Below, piece by piece: positions 42,660 through 56,585 of a stretch of DNA of 59,587 nucleotides; positions within the stretch are counted from its first letter, which is position 1; each line of letters starts with the position of its first letter. Source of the DNA: Pilatotrama ljubarskyi (taxonomy: Eukaryota; Basidiomycota; Agaricomycetes; Polyporales; Polyporaceae); the NCBI GenBank assembly GCA_022385805.1, contig MU277682.1:533792-593378 (forward strand), in the 5' to 3' direction. Position numbers and translations under genes: made by a program. The notes beneath the pieces were generated by a model, which saw only the letters and a program-made list of their open reading frames with translations, searched no databases and had not been told where the DNA came from.

Positions 42660-45100
42660 CTAGATCACAGACTTGCACAATCTGTCTGGGATACGAGAGA
42701 TGCGAGGCCGGCGTCGATGATGTATCCCAGCACCAGTAAAGTCCACATTGTTGTCCGCGGGCAAAGCACCAGGTCCAGGAAAAGCACAGTCAGAGCCAGA
42801 GGACTTGATGGTCGCGACAGAGCCAAGGTATCTCGCTCCAGGTGATTGGACGTCAAAGGGTGCCAAAAGGGAGTTCGAGGGATCTGCCGCGAGGTTCCTC
42901 ACGAGCCAAGTCCTTCTCGAGGCAAGCAGGACGAGCGCGCTCTTCAGAGATCGGGGAAGTATGAAGTCCGCGTGAGAGCAGAGAAGAGACTAACCGTGAG
43001 CCCAGAAGATGCCAACCCTAAAATCCACCAGAGCACGCGGAAGAGCAAGCAGAGAACGCGCAGGGCAGGTATGTCCAGGAACGAAGAATCCTCTGCAAGC
43101 CACGATGTGAGCTGATGTGTCCCAAGCCTTCGTGTTCTTCGCACCGTTCCAGATGTACTTGTAACAGTAGTTTGACGCCGCCGCAAGCCAGGACCAGGTT
43201 GAGGTGTACCAATCGCCGGCGGAACCTTGCAGAAGCGACTCTTTCATAGCCGCGGCCGTCTTGTTGATACTTTGCATCTCCAGCTGTGTCGTGTCTACGA
43301 GCCTGTTGAGAGCCATCGCGATCTCGTCGGTTACCTGCGCTAGGTGGAGTTGTTTCCCGTGTGCTACATTCGTATCCTGCAGCGCCGTCGCCAGTGCGTA
43401 GCCAGCTTCCTCCGCGTTCCCAATCAACGCATGTAGTCCCTGAAGGATGTCAGGCTTAGTAGAAGAGGTGACGTTCGAGAACCGTTGCACTGACTTGCTG
43501 CAAAAGTTCGACGTCGTGCTCGAGATGTATGAATCGTGAACCGACCCGCTCCTGTGAAGATGTACATGGGCCCGAAGGATAGCGAACGGTGCAGCCTTAC
43601 CGATAGGCCATTCATATCTTGCAGTTTCACATTCAACGAAGCGTACGCGCGTTCCAGGGACTGAATGAGTAACGTCTCCAGAGCCGGTGCGATGGTCGAA
43701 GTCGCCATAGTCAGCTTGGTAGTGTCTGTGAGTCAGACGAACTACCAGACGTGCAGAGGTGACGCCTACGTCGTCGAGGGTGCTTGCAATGCTGGACTCG
43801 ATCTATGCACATCATTTAGGCGAACTTTGCATGGCGATAGGCGATGGGTGATCACATACCTCGATCAGATCAGCGGCACGCTCCGACGACATCTCTTGTC
43901 GCATCTTTATGACGAAGTCCTTGAAGGCATGATTAATGTGCTGTCCTCCACCTTGTCAGAACTGGTGCGTCGAGCGATGCATGCGGACAAATAGTGCAAG
44001 ACCTCGTTGAAAGCCAGATACAACTGCTCGGAGATGCCGTCGGCAGCCGTGTTGATGGCACCGGATGACGATCGCAGCTCTGCCAGGGTGACAAGCATGT
44101 CCTGTGAAGTGGTTGGATTCAAGTGGCCAGCTGAGTGCGGCGGCAAACGTCGTCTCCCACCTCTGCGAGCCTATTAGACTGATCTATAGTTTGTGCGAGT
44201 GCGATTTCGCGATCAGTCAGATGTTGCAGCAATGCGAGACTCTGTAGCGTGGAGTTTCGATGCAGCTCCTTCGCCACGTCTTTGAGAGCATGCGTCAGCG
44301 GGCACGTGAAACGGCTCGGTCTATAAGGCACCTATGTCGTTCCAGCGTCGGAAAGCGAAACAGAGTTGAGCTTTGTCGCAGGTATATACTGTGAGCATTA
44401 GAGCAGGAAGCAAGACAGCGCATCACTCACGAATTTCTCGGAGGTAACCGGAGTAACTTGACCAATACTGTGCACTGCGAGACAAGGCTCTGCCAAGCAC
44501 GATCTGAGCGCGCGGACGTTGCAAGCGTTTGGTAGGATGTACTCTACGCATTTCCCGGGCGATCCGCCGAAGGAAGGCCGAGGCTGTCCGTCGCCACCAA
44601 CAATCTGAAAAGAGATGCATTCCATGGGCGGCGATTGTTGTTCTGCTGTTGCGATCTCGCAAAGCGTCATTGATAGCGCAGCTGGGTGTATGCGCTCGTT
44701 CAGAACGCACCCGACGGTCCCGCAAGGATGACATACCCGTTACGCGCTCATCCTCGCTGGTTTCAAGTGCTGCGCAATTTGCACGTATAAGCCCGGCGGC
44801 TCTTCGAAAACAGTCCGGCCTTGATGTGTACTTGTCCAAGGAGCCTGTTCACAATCAGTAACGTGTACCCGTCGTTGATCGGCATGTACATACTGGACGC
44901 TTGCAATAGCGATGCGACGACGTCCGGCCCAGACTCATCTCCACGTGGCAAAGTGAGTTTGCAGTAAAGTAGCGAAGCGCAAGCATACCTGGAGTATCGC
45001 CCGAGCCCAGTGAGGCATCTTTTCTCCACAAGGACGCATGCGTCCACGAGAAAGCACTGGCTGGAGGCAGGAGGATCGCGAGCAATATTGAAGGACGCAT
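42660..45100 (-). CDS. KAR5: KAR5/Tht1-like nuclear fusion protein
   Basis: Starts at ATG 45098-45100 with a hydrophobic signal peptide (MRPSILLAILLPPASAF). Conserved Cys-bearing segments follow across short exons: RPDCFRRAAGLIRANC, AMTLCEIATAEQQSPPMEC and LSRSAQYWSSYSGYLREI. These are the hallmarks of the fungal Kar5/Tht1 family (Brambleberry in animals). The middle exons are helical, and the region near 43490-43250 is coiled-coil-like (VTDEIAMALNRLVDTTQLEM). C-terminal exons contain hydrophobic stretches that probably form the membrane anchors. Kar5 acts in the ER/nuclear envelope to fuse the two membranes during karyogamy. Exon borders are approximate and the 3' end (stop near 42660) is uncertain. 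Its presence fits a fungus with a dikaryon and delayed karyogamy. Confidence 0.78.
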
Positions 45101-45472
45101 GCTTGACGACTAGTCCTCCGACTCCCTCTGATCGGTTGTACTGGATCCGATGGGTGTTTGTTCCGAGAGCTGAGAAAGTTCTCGTCGATGGTGGGAGATG
45201 AAGGCCGGGGGCGCGTGGCTGTATGCGCCTGGGACGACGTGGTCTTGGTGAGACTGCGCAGCTGGGCTCGATCGGGGCGACGTCTGCTTCCTGTCACAGG
45301 CGCCCACGTGGCGGCGTGCGCAGCGGCGTGCAGCATACGGGTGCGTATTACCCGGGTGCGCACCTCATTCATGCAAGTTACCAGAATATACGTTGCGGCG
45401 AATGTACACCTCGTCCCTCGGTCCCGGTTATGACTTGTCCTGGCTAGCTGCTCTTGGCGTTGCGTCGTCTGT

Positions 45473-45480
45473 CATATAAG
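45473..45480 (+). promoter_or_regulatory. TATA-like box of the GTT1-like GST gene
   Basis: CATATAAG about 70 bp upstream of the ATG at 45546, followed by a CT-rich leader. The KAR5-like gene starts divergently at 45100, so this 445 bp is a shared promoter region. Confidence 0.5.
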
Positions 45481-45545
45481 AGGACACGACGGTCGACGCC
45501 TACTGCGCGTCCATCCACCCTGCTTCTTTACTCACCACGACGATC

Positions 45546-46745
45546 ATGGCTAGCGCTGCTCCCGTCGCCGAGACCGCCCAAGAGGTCCCCAAGTTGATCG
45601 TGCACCACTTGAATAACTCTCGCTCGCAACGTATATTGTGGCTCTTGGTAAGCCACGGTGTTGCTGTGTCATTGTTCGTTGCAGTACTGTGGACGGGCTA
45701 ACACGCGGACGTGTTCCATCTACTGGTGACATGATGCAGGAGGAACTGGAGGTCCCTTACGAGGTCAAGAAATACCAGCGTACATCAGACCAAACGGCGC
45801 CGCCGGAACTCAAAGCCGTCAATCCGCTGGGAACTGCACCGGTCATTACTGACGGGAGCTTGAACTTAGCGGAAAGCGGCGCCATCGTAGGTACGTTGTA
45901 TGCGGTTTTCCCCGGCCTGTGACTGTCAGTCCGCTGTGCGTCGAACGGACAGGCTCTGTTCTCACCCGTCGTCCCGGCGTTTATCGCCGGGTCTCCATGT
46001 GTTGCAGATGCTGATCTGATGCTTTCACAGAATACATTATACAGAAGTATGGCGGCGGTCGAGCTCAACCTCCCGAGTCAGGCAAGATAGACAATCTCTA
46101 CTGTCAGTTGTCATCTTCAGGTTTGGAAGAGGCTCTCGCCTTGACGCACATGTCCTAGTCACCCATTATGCGGAGGCCTCGCTCATGCCGATGTTGGTGA
46201 ACAAGCTCATCTTCCGTATAATCCCGCAGAAGGCCCCTTTCTTCCTGCGACCCGTGCTCAATAGCGTGTTTAACACCGTGTCCGCCAAGCTGCTGGATCC
46301 TCGCTTGAAGATTCATGCTGAAATGGTAAGCGCTCGTCCCATTTTGCCGAGGCCTTGTAGGCTCTTCTGACTGGCCTGACTGGCTGGAACGTTTGGAACT
46401 TGCAGATTGAGAAGCACCTATCCAAGGTGGACCAGTTCTTCGCTGGTGGCAATGAACCGACTTCTGCCGACTATATGATGATCTTCTGCCTCGAGGCCTG
46501 GTCCAACCGCGGCGGTGAGGTTCTAGGGCCAAAGACCAAAGCGTACATGGAGAGGATTCATGCCAGGTCAGTCCGTGACAAATGTGAGGCCATCCGTCCG
46601 ATGCTGAGACCTCTGCCTGTGGTGTAGGCCTGCGTATCAGCGAGTGAGTCTCCCTACAATGATGAGAGAACGCATGATACTCAACGATTGCCAGGCTCTC
46701 GAGAAAGGAGGGGAGTATGCGTACGCGAAGAAGGCTTCCGCGTGA
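45546..46745 (+). CDS. GTT1-like glutathione S-transferase
   Basis: Multi-exon gene ending AYAKKASA with TGA at 46743-46745. The N-terminal domain has PKLIVHHLNNSRSQRILWLL, EELEVPYEVKKYQR, NPLGTAPVITDG and NLAESGAIVEYIIQKYG, with the catalytic-region Ser in NNSRSQR and the E-S glutathione motif. The C-terminal domain has HYAEASLMPMLVNKLIF, KVDQFFAGGNEPTSADYMM and RPAYQRALEKGGEYAYA. This matches fungal Gtt1-type GSTs, about 250 aa, often associated with the ER and active on hydroperoxides. It is not a close paralog of the two Ure2p-like genes at 29-32 kb. The exon containing HYAEASLMP begins right after a short exon whose borders are uncertain. Confidence 0.85.
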
Positions 46746-47388
46746 TTGGAACCGTTCGTCTCGGTCCGGATCCGCTGGACCGCGGTGGAATTAGCTCCCG
46801 GTCTCTCAGTAAGCATGTCCGAATTGTAGAGAATAGTATGGACTTGGAATCCCGGACTTCGGTTTGCTGCCCCCAGTTCGTACTAAATATGGAACCATAG
46901 CGGTGAGATGCCTTCAAAACCTTCCGTACTGTACTTGCAGAGCTGCCCACGGGCGCGAGCCCCAGATTAGCCTGATCTCGGCGCGGGCACACGCAAAGAG
47001 ATAATAGGGCTACAAGAGATGTATCCGAGATTAGGATGTGTAATAATTTACAGCAATGGTGATGCTACAAGCCGATATCCAGATATCTATCAAGAGCGCG
47101 CGAGCTAGAGCTACAGTGGGTAATTGGCGGCCAAGGGTAACCAGGAGTCCGCCCTATAAGCACTTGCGTGGGTATGGAGGGTAGGGATACACGAAAGGGG
47201 ACGAACACGAACGTTCGGTAGCTGTTCAAATATGATATAGAGAAAGCGAAGGGGATAGCCAAACATGCCGTAGCACGGGAATAATTAGGATGAGCGAAAG
47301 CGTGGACAACAAGAATATGAAGACTATGGAGACAGTACGGTGTAGTGTGTGGGTTGTTCGAAATACAGTGGTGTGCAACTTACCTTCA
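46746..47388. other. Convergent intergenic region, nothing recognised
   Basis: Lies between the tails of the GTT1-like gene and the coiled-coil gene. No gene or RNA feature was seen. Confidence 0.5.
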
Positions 47389-48662
47389 TTAGGTCGATCG
47401 GCGTTCAGCCTCCCGAGCTCTCCTCGAATAGGACGCGCCAGACGCAGCTTTCTCCTCCCAGTAGGAAGGTCCTTGGCCCTCGAGCCAGTTGCCGGTCACG
47501 GGATCCCGTTCAAAGTCACCGTCGCGGTAACCATAGCGCCGCTGAAGAAGCTTCAGGAGGGGATTCCTGAGCGCTGGGTCCATGCGGACGCTCTCCCCAG
47601 GGAGATAGCTCCCCACGCCGTGACGCGAGAGGCTCTCCTCAAAGAGAGCTTCCTCGAAGGTACAGCCGCAGTTGAGGTAGCCCGGCGGCGCCATGCGGGG
47701 AGGGTACGCCCTGCGCTCCCGGCGGGAATCGTGCCACGCGCAGAGCGCGTTGCCCGCGCGGTTCAAGGAACAGTACAGCTTGATACGCGCCTCGGTGCGT
47801 TTGCGCCATTCCTGATCGAACGTAGGCGGCGGGTGTGGAGTGCGCATGGGCGAAGGCAAGCCGCCAGTGTATGAGCCGCGCGAGACCTCCGTCTCGAGCT
47901 CTCGGATCCTGCGGCGGGAGGACTCATTGACGATCTCGAGCTGACGGATGCGCTGGTGGAGGCGCTGGTTCTCCTCTGCGAGCTTCTCGAGCGAGGGACG
48001 AGAGTGCCTGTCGGACTGCATCGGGGCAGGGGTGGACGAAGGGGAGATCATCATCGCGACCGCGGACGACGATGACCCGTGCTGTGTCCGGTCATGCGGG
48101 AAGTCGAACTGGTCCGAGAAACTAGAGGTGAGGCCGGGAGACGTCTCAGGGGAGCCGTACAGAGGCATGTTGTATGGCGCATATGCCGCGAACGCTCCGG
48201 AAGGACTCGCGGATGAAGCGGGAGTGACTGGGGCCAGATATGCCATATTGGAGTCGTCATGAACACCCATGAAGGAGGCGGGTATCGAAGTGGAAGTGGG
48301 AGAGGGGGTCCACTGAGAGGCGAGCCCGGAGGGAGGTGTCACAGAGGTACGAGACTGGACTATCTGGGCATCACCCATTGCACCCGATAAGCTGGACGTC
48401 GAGCTGGAGTGGGGGCGCGTTCCAGTGCGGGACTGCAGGTGGCGCTGCGCGTCGGCCTGTGGACTCAAGTCAGACGAGCCTGTGTTGTATGTCCCGGAGA
48501 CCATACCTGAGGGAAACCGCCGGAGTAGGCAAAGGACGCTGCTTGCGGGTCCGTGCTACCACTCCGTCGGCTTGTCGTAATGGACATTTGAGGGTTACCA
48601 GAGTATTGTTCTGGTTCGGCTTTGACGCCAGTCGGCCAAGTTGCATATGGTCCTTGGGACAT
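47389..48662 (-). CDS. Conserved fungal coiled-coil protein, function unknown
   Basis: The first exon starts at ATG 48660-48662 (MSQGPYATWPTGVKAEPE) and ends GGFPQ. A 50 bp intron (GTATGG to TCCACAG) joins it in frame to ADAQRHLQSRT. The protein is about 405 aa. A Ser/Pro-rich disordered half is followed by a coiled coil (LEKLAEENQRLHQRIRQLE, then RRRIRELETEVSR). The C-terminal about 130 residues are basic and ordered-looking (IKLYCSLNRAGNALCAWHD, PPGYLNCGCTFEEALFEES, MDPALRNPLLKLLQRRYGY). The two CGC/CAWHDS Cys/His spots could bind metal. I recognise it as a conserved Agaricomycete protein type but know no function. The coiled coil suggests dimerisation. Confidence 0.7.
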
Positions 48663-51600
48663 TTTGAGTACTTTTCTGCGAGGTCTAGTGGTGTAGGATG
48701 CCTTCGTAGGCTGTTGACTGTTTCTGCTAAGGAAGGACAGGGCCACGCGGCGCGTGCACGGGAGCGGCGAGGGAGGGATGTCGAGATCGACGGGGTTGAG
48801 GAGGGGGAGGCGGGTGGCGACGGGAGATAAGTAGCCAACTTGTGGACGCGACTCTGCCTGAGTGGCAGAGCAGCAGTGAGTAGAGCGGTATAAATATGAA
48901 ACATCTCCGTGGTGGCTGTGACGCCCCTTGCCTGGACAACACTGGGAAGTGTCCACAGTTCAGTTGCCACAGTCGCTCCAACTCAGCAATGAGTTGCTGA
49001 GGTGCAGCAGAGATGATCAAGTATCGCGAGGGACGGCGATCCTCTAAATTGTAGGGCGTCACGCTGCGTGCGGATGCATGGCATGGAGAAAGCCGGGGAG
49101 CAAGTCCAGCCGACATGGACTGCCTCGGTGTGATCTGGGTAGAGACACCAAAGAGGACCTCCGTCGCGAGCATCTGCATCAGAAGTTGACACATGCATGA
49201 TATTATGTTGATTATACGTACGGGAGTATGGACATGGGATCTCGACATGGATCTTCTGTGTGCTCGCCACGGGCCGCGGTCAGCTCCGACATCGCCAAAG
49301 GTAAACATGGGCCCTCTCCGCATTGCAACTTGGGCTTCCATGTGTCCGACGAGGCCTGCTGCGCTCAGCATCCGATATGGCCGTCTGGGGCAGAGCTCCG
49401 GCATAGCGTTCATGCGTTTTTCATCTATCACGTGTTGTGACCTGAAAGGGGCATCTCTACAAAGCTGTTCCATGGGGCAGTGTGGATAAATACGAAAATA
49501 ACGCGCCTGGCAGGATTGCCGTCGGCGGCTCGGCCTTTCGGTATCTGACTTCCACCTTGGTGATTTTGAGCATATCGTGGCAATACCTTCAACAAGGCCA
49601 GCGGAGGTTGCAGCTTGGTGCGGGAGAAAACGATCGTCTACGCTCTCATCAGCGTGAGGGGCAGGGAGCGCGCAGGACCGAGAAGGCGGGAAGACCCGCA
49701 GGTCAGTGCTCTCTGCCATCGCCGTTGCGCTCATGTCTGTCGAGTGGCATGAGACACTTGTCATGAAGCACGTCCAAAGCGATCGGAATGGTAGTACTAC
49801 GCAGTAGTAGAGCGAGCCTGCCGCGACTTGGGTCATGACCCATGTTCGGTTTCAAATGATAGAACTCGGAGCCCTCTCCGAACTCACCGTTTGATCTGAC
49901 GAGCGATGCATATTGCTGATCGTTGCGTCATACCTACGAAGCCACTCGGCGGTAGCAGTAGGCATGAGGACGTTCGCGCATACTGGACCTGGGCCAGCAC
50001 GGCCTTTAGACAGGTCCGTCCCTTCAGAACTTCCCAGCGCTGTTTTCCACAAGGACAAGTCGCATCTCCATGGGCGCCATGGCGTAGTCACACGAGGAGG
50101 ACCGGATAGTCGAAAAGAAGCGCGGATGCAACATCCGTTACCACACGCCCGGCTTGGAAGCCGTGAGTGGCACTGCAGTCGTACTGAACGTCCATAGTCG
50201 AGGAGCCGTCGACCTCGATACGGAACTGACAGCGGCGCAGTGGGCACCGTCGTTCATGGAGTAACGCATCACTGATGAGAGAGCGACAAGCCATCATTTC
50301 ACGGTGCTGTCCCGGGTGCGTGGCTCCCGTATGTGAGCGACGTTGCCATTCCTACAGTAACGAAGATCAGCGTGAGGCCAAACAACACAGAAGTGGCAGC
50401 ACATTACAGCACTCAGACCATGGGGGTATGTTCGAGCATGTCAAAGGGATACTGGGGAGCGCCGCTTGTTTCTGGCTCAGGTAGAGGCTCTTGCCGGTAA
50501 TTCCTGGTCCACAAATGAGGGAACGTCTGGACAGACGACTCTCCGTCGCTACTAATCAAATGCCTATCAGCCAGCGGTCCAGCGGAATAGTGAAAGACAC
50601 TGCTGATCTGCACGGCCATCAACGTATGGAGAGGCTTCGCGTCACAGTCGCCAGAAGAGCTCATGGCAAGATGCACCAGTTGATGGCAACAAAGGTTTCC
50701 CCTGACTGGTTCCGACGACTAACAGCCGCGTTCGATGGCAGACAGTCTCTCATGTACGTAGGGTATGCGGATGGGCTCGGGAGTCGGGAGCAATCATCGG
50801 ATGCAGGAAGAAAGGATCAACACGTCGAGATGCCTGGTCGCCAGGCTCGTCAATTGCTTTGCAGCGAGCCGAGGGACGCGTCAGCTGCTGTGCACGTCGT
50901 AGCGAGCGTGACTGTAGAGAAGACGAGGTAAGAACTGGCACTTGATCGTGACTGTGATTGTACCCCCTTGTAATGGTAAGTACATGACCAGAGGCCATAG
51001 CCTAAGCTGCGGCGCTCCTCTTATCGTCTCGCCAACCGCAGACGATAGAGCCCGAATCCAGCGGGGGAACGCTGATGCGTTGGCCTGCTGAGGTAGTAGC
51101 AACCTCACGCCCGACCGGATACATACATACATTTTCTCATGAACACTTTGACCCACCCACGACAGGGGCCCGGTAATCCCGCGCGTCCGAGCCACGGGAA
51201 CGACGCGCTCTGGGTCCTATAGCACTCGTCCCAGCTACCTAGAAGTCGTGCGCAGCCTTGTCCTCGTATCGGACGATATCTCTCCACGGCTTCGCTTTAG
51301 GGAGCACTTGGCTGGACAGAGTCATTCATTCAGGGGGACAAGGATCGAAGGGTCCTGCTGACAGACCTTGACTGAGGAGGTACGTGGACGGCTCCGGTCT
51401 CCACGTTCATATCGATGAACCTTGTCAATTCAACAGCAGGGCGATTCTGGCAGCTTTCACAAGCGGCGTCAGCGTACGTGGCTGAGCGTGGACAATGGGA
51501 ATCTCGAGTGTACATTCTGAAGATTCGGATGACTGGCAGGCAATGCCACTGGGGTGGGACATTGAGTTGCTCTCCGGGCTCGCATTTGAACTGGACTATC

Positions 51601-51918
51601 TCCGCAAGACGACACTTTCCTCGGGGAGATGCATCTCTTGCATCCATACAGAGTGAACAGCGCAATCGATGGTTCAGAACTCGAGTGCTGGAGGGAAGGA
51701 ATGCGTGCAGACCAGGGAGGAAACTGAGGCCTGACTCGGAGGCGCTGGCCGTTGCCGCCTGCTCGTGCTGAGTGCATCTATCCCACGTGGATCTCGCGTG
51801 GAGAGGATACTCGTTCGATCTGCCCTGCAAATAAAACGGCCGCCGTCCGACCCATCCCTCTTTCTTCCCCACCCTCTTCCCCCCTCATCTCTTCCAATCG
51901 TTCCTTTCTACGGGCACC
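48663..51918. other. 3.2 kb gene-poor stretch upstream of two genes
   Basis: Upstream of both the coiled-coil gene (minus) and the SAH1 gene (plus). Many short frames but none with splice-consistent, domain-like sequence. A 369-codon open frame on the minus strand (48727-49836) lacks recognisable protein features and probably reflects the leader and chance openness. The last 70 bp before 51919 are strongly pyrimidine-rich. Confidence 0.5.
51851..51910 (+). promoter_or_regulatory. CT-rich leader of the SAH1 gene
   Basis: A run of almost only C and T ends a few bases before the ATG at 51919. Such tracts mark the transcription start region of strongly expressed housekeeping genes in filamentous fungi. 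Confidence 0.5.
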
Positions 51919-53762
<1,844 letters not shown>

Positions 53763-54471
53763 ATGATATCGTCGTGACGTTTCCTCGAACGTAGACGATC
53801 ATCGGCCTCAACGCGCCCACTCCAGAAAAGATCCAACGTGCATGGGATCCTCAACGACCCTCAGAGGTTAGGTGGAGGCAGGGTAGTGGCAGCACGTCCT
53901 GCCCGGCGACATTCGGTGCCGGGTGCGGAGGTAGCGCCGAGTAAGCCGTGTCTGGTCGGCTGTAGTGAGATGTTGTAGTATGGGCCTCAACGCGCCCTCT
54001 TTCTTTGTATGTGATAGCAGTGGATGAACATGAGTTGCATAGCGTGTGCACCGTCTGAGTGTGGATAAATCGGAAGAAACGGCGCCGGCGCCAATTGCAC
54101 CGCCTGTCGAGGACTTCAGAGGGTCATCATGAATGTATGGAGCTAAAGCGCTGTGTCCCTATGCGGAGTTTTGTTCTGAATCTACTACGTCTACTACACC
54201 CACTGTTCACTAGCACTCCTCTGGGTCCTGGTAGCGGGCCTGCTTGACGTGCGGAGTTATTACACCATGGACACGCGCACATCTAGTGGCATGCGTCCCC
54301 TTGTCATCTCGGTGCACGTATGCAAGTGGTTCCTATCATGATAGAAGCCGCGATTGTGTAGATCTGCGCTTCAAGGCGCGTGCTAATTCCCAAGGACGTG
54401 CCAATGCCGACGCCCACTCTTCTTGCTTCCGCTCGTGGTGATCCCATTGGTGAGGAGCTGCCAAGAGAGAC
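53763..54471. other. Intergenic, nothing recognised
   Basis: 3' region of SAH1 and promoter of the next gene. No coding frame with support. Confidence 0.5.
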
Positions 54472-56346
54472 ATGAGCGACGCCGTGTCCCCGCTAGGTCC
54501 GATCGACCCCGCTTCCGTCCCGGAGGCAGAGACAGAAAAGTCTGCGCCATGGATCGTCCGGAAGCTCGTAGGGGTGCGTCAATCATCTCAATCGACCGCT
54601 CGGTCAGACTTCCGCCCAAGTCTAACTCAATCTTGCTTGGCGCTGCCCTCCACCGTGCGCCCGCGCGGATGACTAGTCCATGACAGGTCGTATTGTGAGG
54701 TCCTCCTGGGAGACCCTGAGGGCATCTGGGACCAGTGTCGTGTGTCTATCTCCGGTATGTCCGAGTGTGCTTCATGCATAGTTGCGACATGACCTCACTG
54801 ACGAGCAATGCGAGCAGTGGGGTGACTCTTCTCCCCTACTGCTTCCGTGCATTCGTTTCAGGGACCTTGCGGTGCACACCATAATCGCTGCGACTGTAAG
54901 GCACTCCGCAATGTGCGCTTTGGTCAACGCGATGCTGACCGACCATCTCATCCACGCCGCCACGCCGTGCTCACATTCGTAACGCACCGTACAGGGCGGC
55001 ATGGCCGCGGTCGCAGCGCCAGTAATGGGTCCTGTTTCAGACGTGGTCGTGTCTACGCTTGGGGACACGATCCTAGTTGAGATGGGCATGCACGTCGGGT
55101 TCGACCTGACGACAAAGGCCGCGAACGACCTCATCTTCGACGGCACGATCAAACAGGTCGTGCCCATCCACTCGCGCCGCCTCGAGACGACCGGTGTGAA
55201 GAGGATGACGATCACGCTGAAGTACAAGCACGTCCCTGAGGACGCCTCGCTTGGGTTCTACCGCAGCGGGGTGCACAAGTGAGCTCGGACGCTTCTCTTC
55301 GAATGCAGCGAGGCAGGGGGCACTGATGCAAGCTCACCGGCCGCTCCCGCGCGTGCGCGCGTTTGGTGTGCAACAGAGACAACTCGCTGTTCGCCAGTGT
55401 CATGGACTACCTGGCAATCGAGAAAGGCTGGTTCTCGCCGTACCTGTTCGCGAGCGGGCGCCGCCCTGTCATCCCGCGTTCCGTCAAGCCGGACGTCATC
55501 TTTTGTCACGGCCCATTCCTGTCGGGTACGTACGCGAGCGACGAGCCACATTGATTCATGCCCCTGCGCCCCAGCACAGTCGCATTAATGGTGCTGTGTC
55601 GCATCTGCTCATCATTCGTATCGCATGTAGGTGACTACAGGGTGGGCGAGACGCTCCTCGCCGAGTCCGCTGCGGTCATTTCCCTCAGCAAGGCGGTCGT
55701 GCCACCCCCGTCTGCTGAGCCTACATCCACCCCGTCTCATTCCTCGCTCAATCTCAACCTGCCGAACCTCTCAAACGTGTTCTCGCGCTCCAGAACGCCT
55801 TCGCCTGATCCGGCGCTCACCCCGCTGCCTCCACCTCCAACTCCGAGGCGCCTCGCCGTGTTCGTCGTCGGACTCAAACCGCATCGCGGTCTGTGGACGA
55901 CGAGCGCGCGTCCGAGCGAAAGCGTGATACAGTATCAGCTCTTGAACGGGTGTCCGGCGGTGGTCATCCCCGTCAAGCTCGGCGCGCCGTTGCTCGCGTG
56001 GGACACGCTCACGCTCGAGGAGCTGTGGAAGGTCGCTCTGCCCGAAGGCGACGCTCCTGACGCGAAGAGCAAGGATGGCAAGTTCGAGGGGATCGTCGAC
56101 GTGCTCTACGAGTTCTTAGACCTGTGCATCGATTGGGAGAGGGTCGTGTTATCTACGAAACAGGGCGGCGCGGAGGAGGATGTCCAGGACGGCGCAGTCG
56201 GCGTAGGCACTGAGGAGAAACGGGAGGCACTCAAGGGGGCGATCAAGGTTTTAGTCGCTGCCGCTATCCGCAGCGGTGAGAGCAAAGAGGTCAGGAAGGA
56301 GGTGGATAAGGAGCGTAGCGGCATCGCGATGTGGAGGATACCCTGA
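54472..56346 (+). CDS. Conserved fungal protein of unknown function
   Basis: About seven exons from ATG 54472 (MSDAVSPLGP) to TGA 56344-56346, roughly 500 aa. Ordered segments include VLLGDPEGIWDQCRVSIS, LRHDLTDEQCEQWGDSSP, MHVGFDLTTKAANDLIFDG and IKQVVPIHSRRLETTGVKR. Further on come YLAIEKGWFSPYLFASGRR, PVIPRSVKPDVIFCHGPFL, VVGLKPHRGLWTTSARPSE and YQLLNGCPAVVIPVKLGAP. A Ser/Pro-rich insertion lies near 55700-55840. It ends with a charged helix and RSGIAMWRIP. A hydrophobic stretch (VHTIIAATVRHSAMCALV) could be membrane-associated, but there is no signal peptide. I recall similar Agaricomycete proteins but no function or named domain. The exon joins are consistent; the border near 54980 is least sure. 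Confidence 0.7.
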
Positions 56347-56585
56347 ACGTCCGGGATGAGCCTTGGGAGAGGCACGTAGGCTCGTAATAGTACCTGTGGA
56401 GAGTAAGATATTTGGATGCGATTCTGTACACGACCGCGGCCTTAGGACGAAATATACCAACGACCACGGACACTCATGAAAGCGAAAGCATAAGCCACGG
56501 AATATAAATCGAGGGTATAATGTGAAGCACTAAATCCAGACAACCAAAGGAGAAGTTCCCGCCACTCCAGAGAGAGAGAAAGTCG

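Noticed and set aside
48727..49836. 369-codon open frame on the minus strand
   Set aside because: Composition and sequence lack domain-like or repeat structure, it overlaps the leader of the coiled-coil gene, and no splice-linked continuation is seen.
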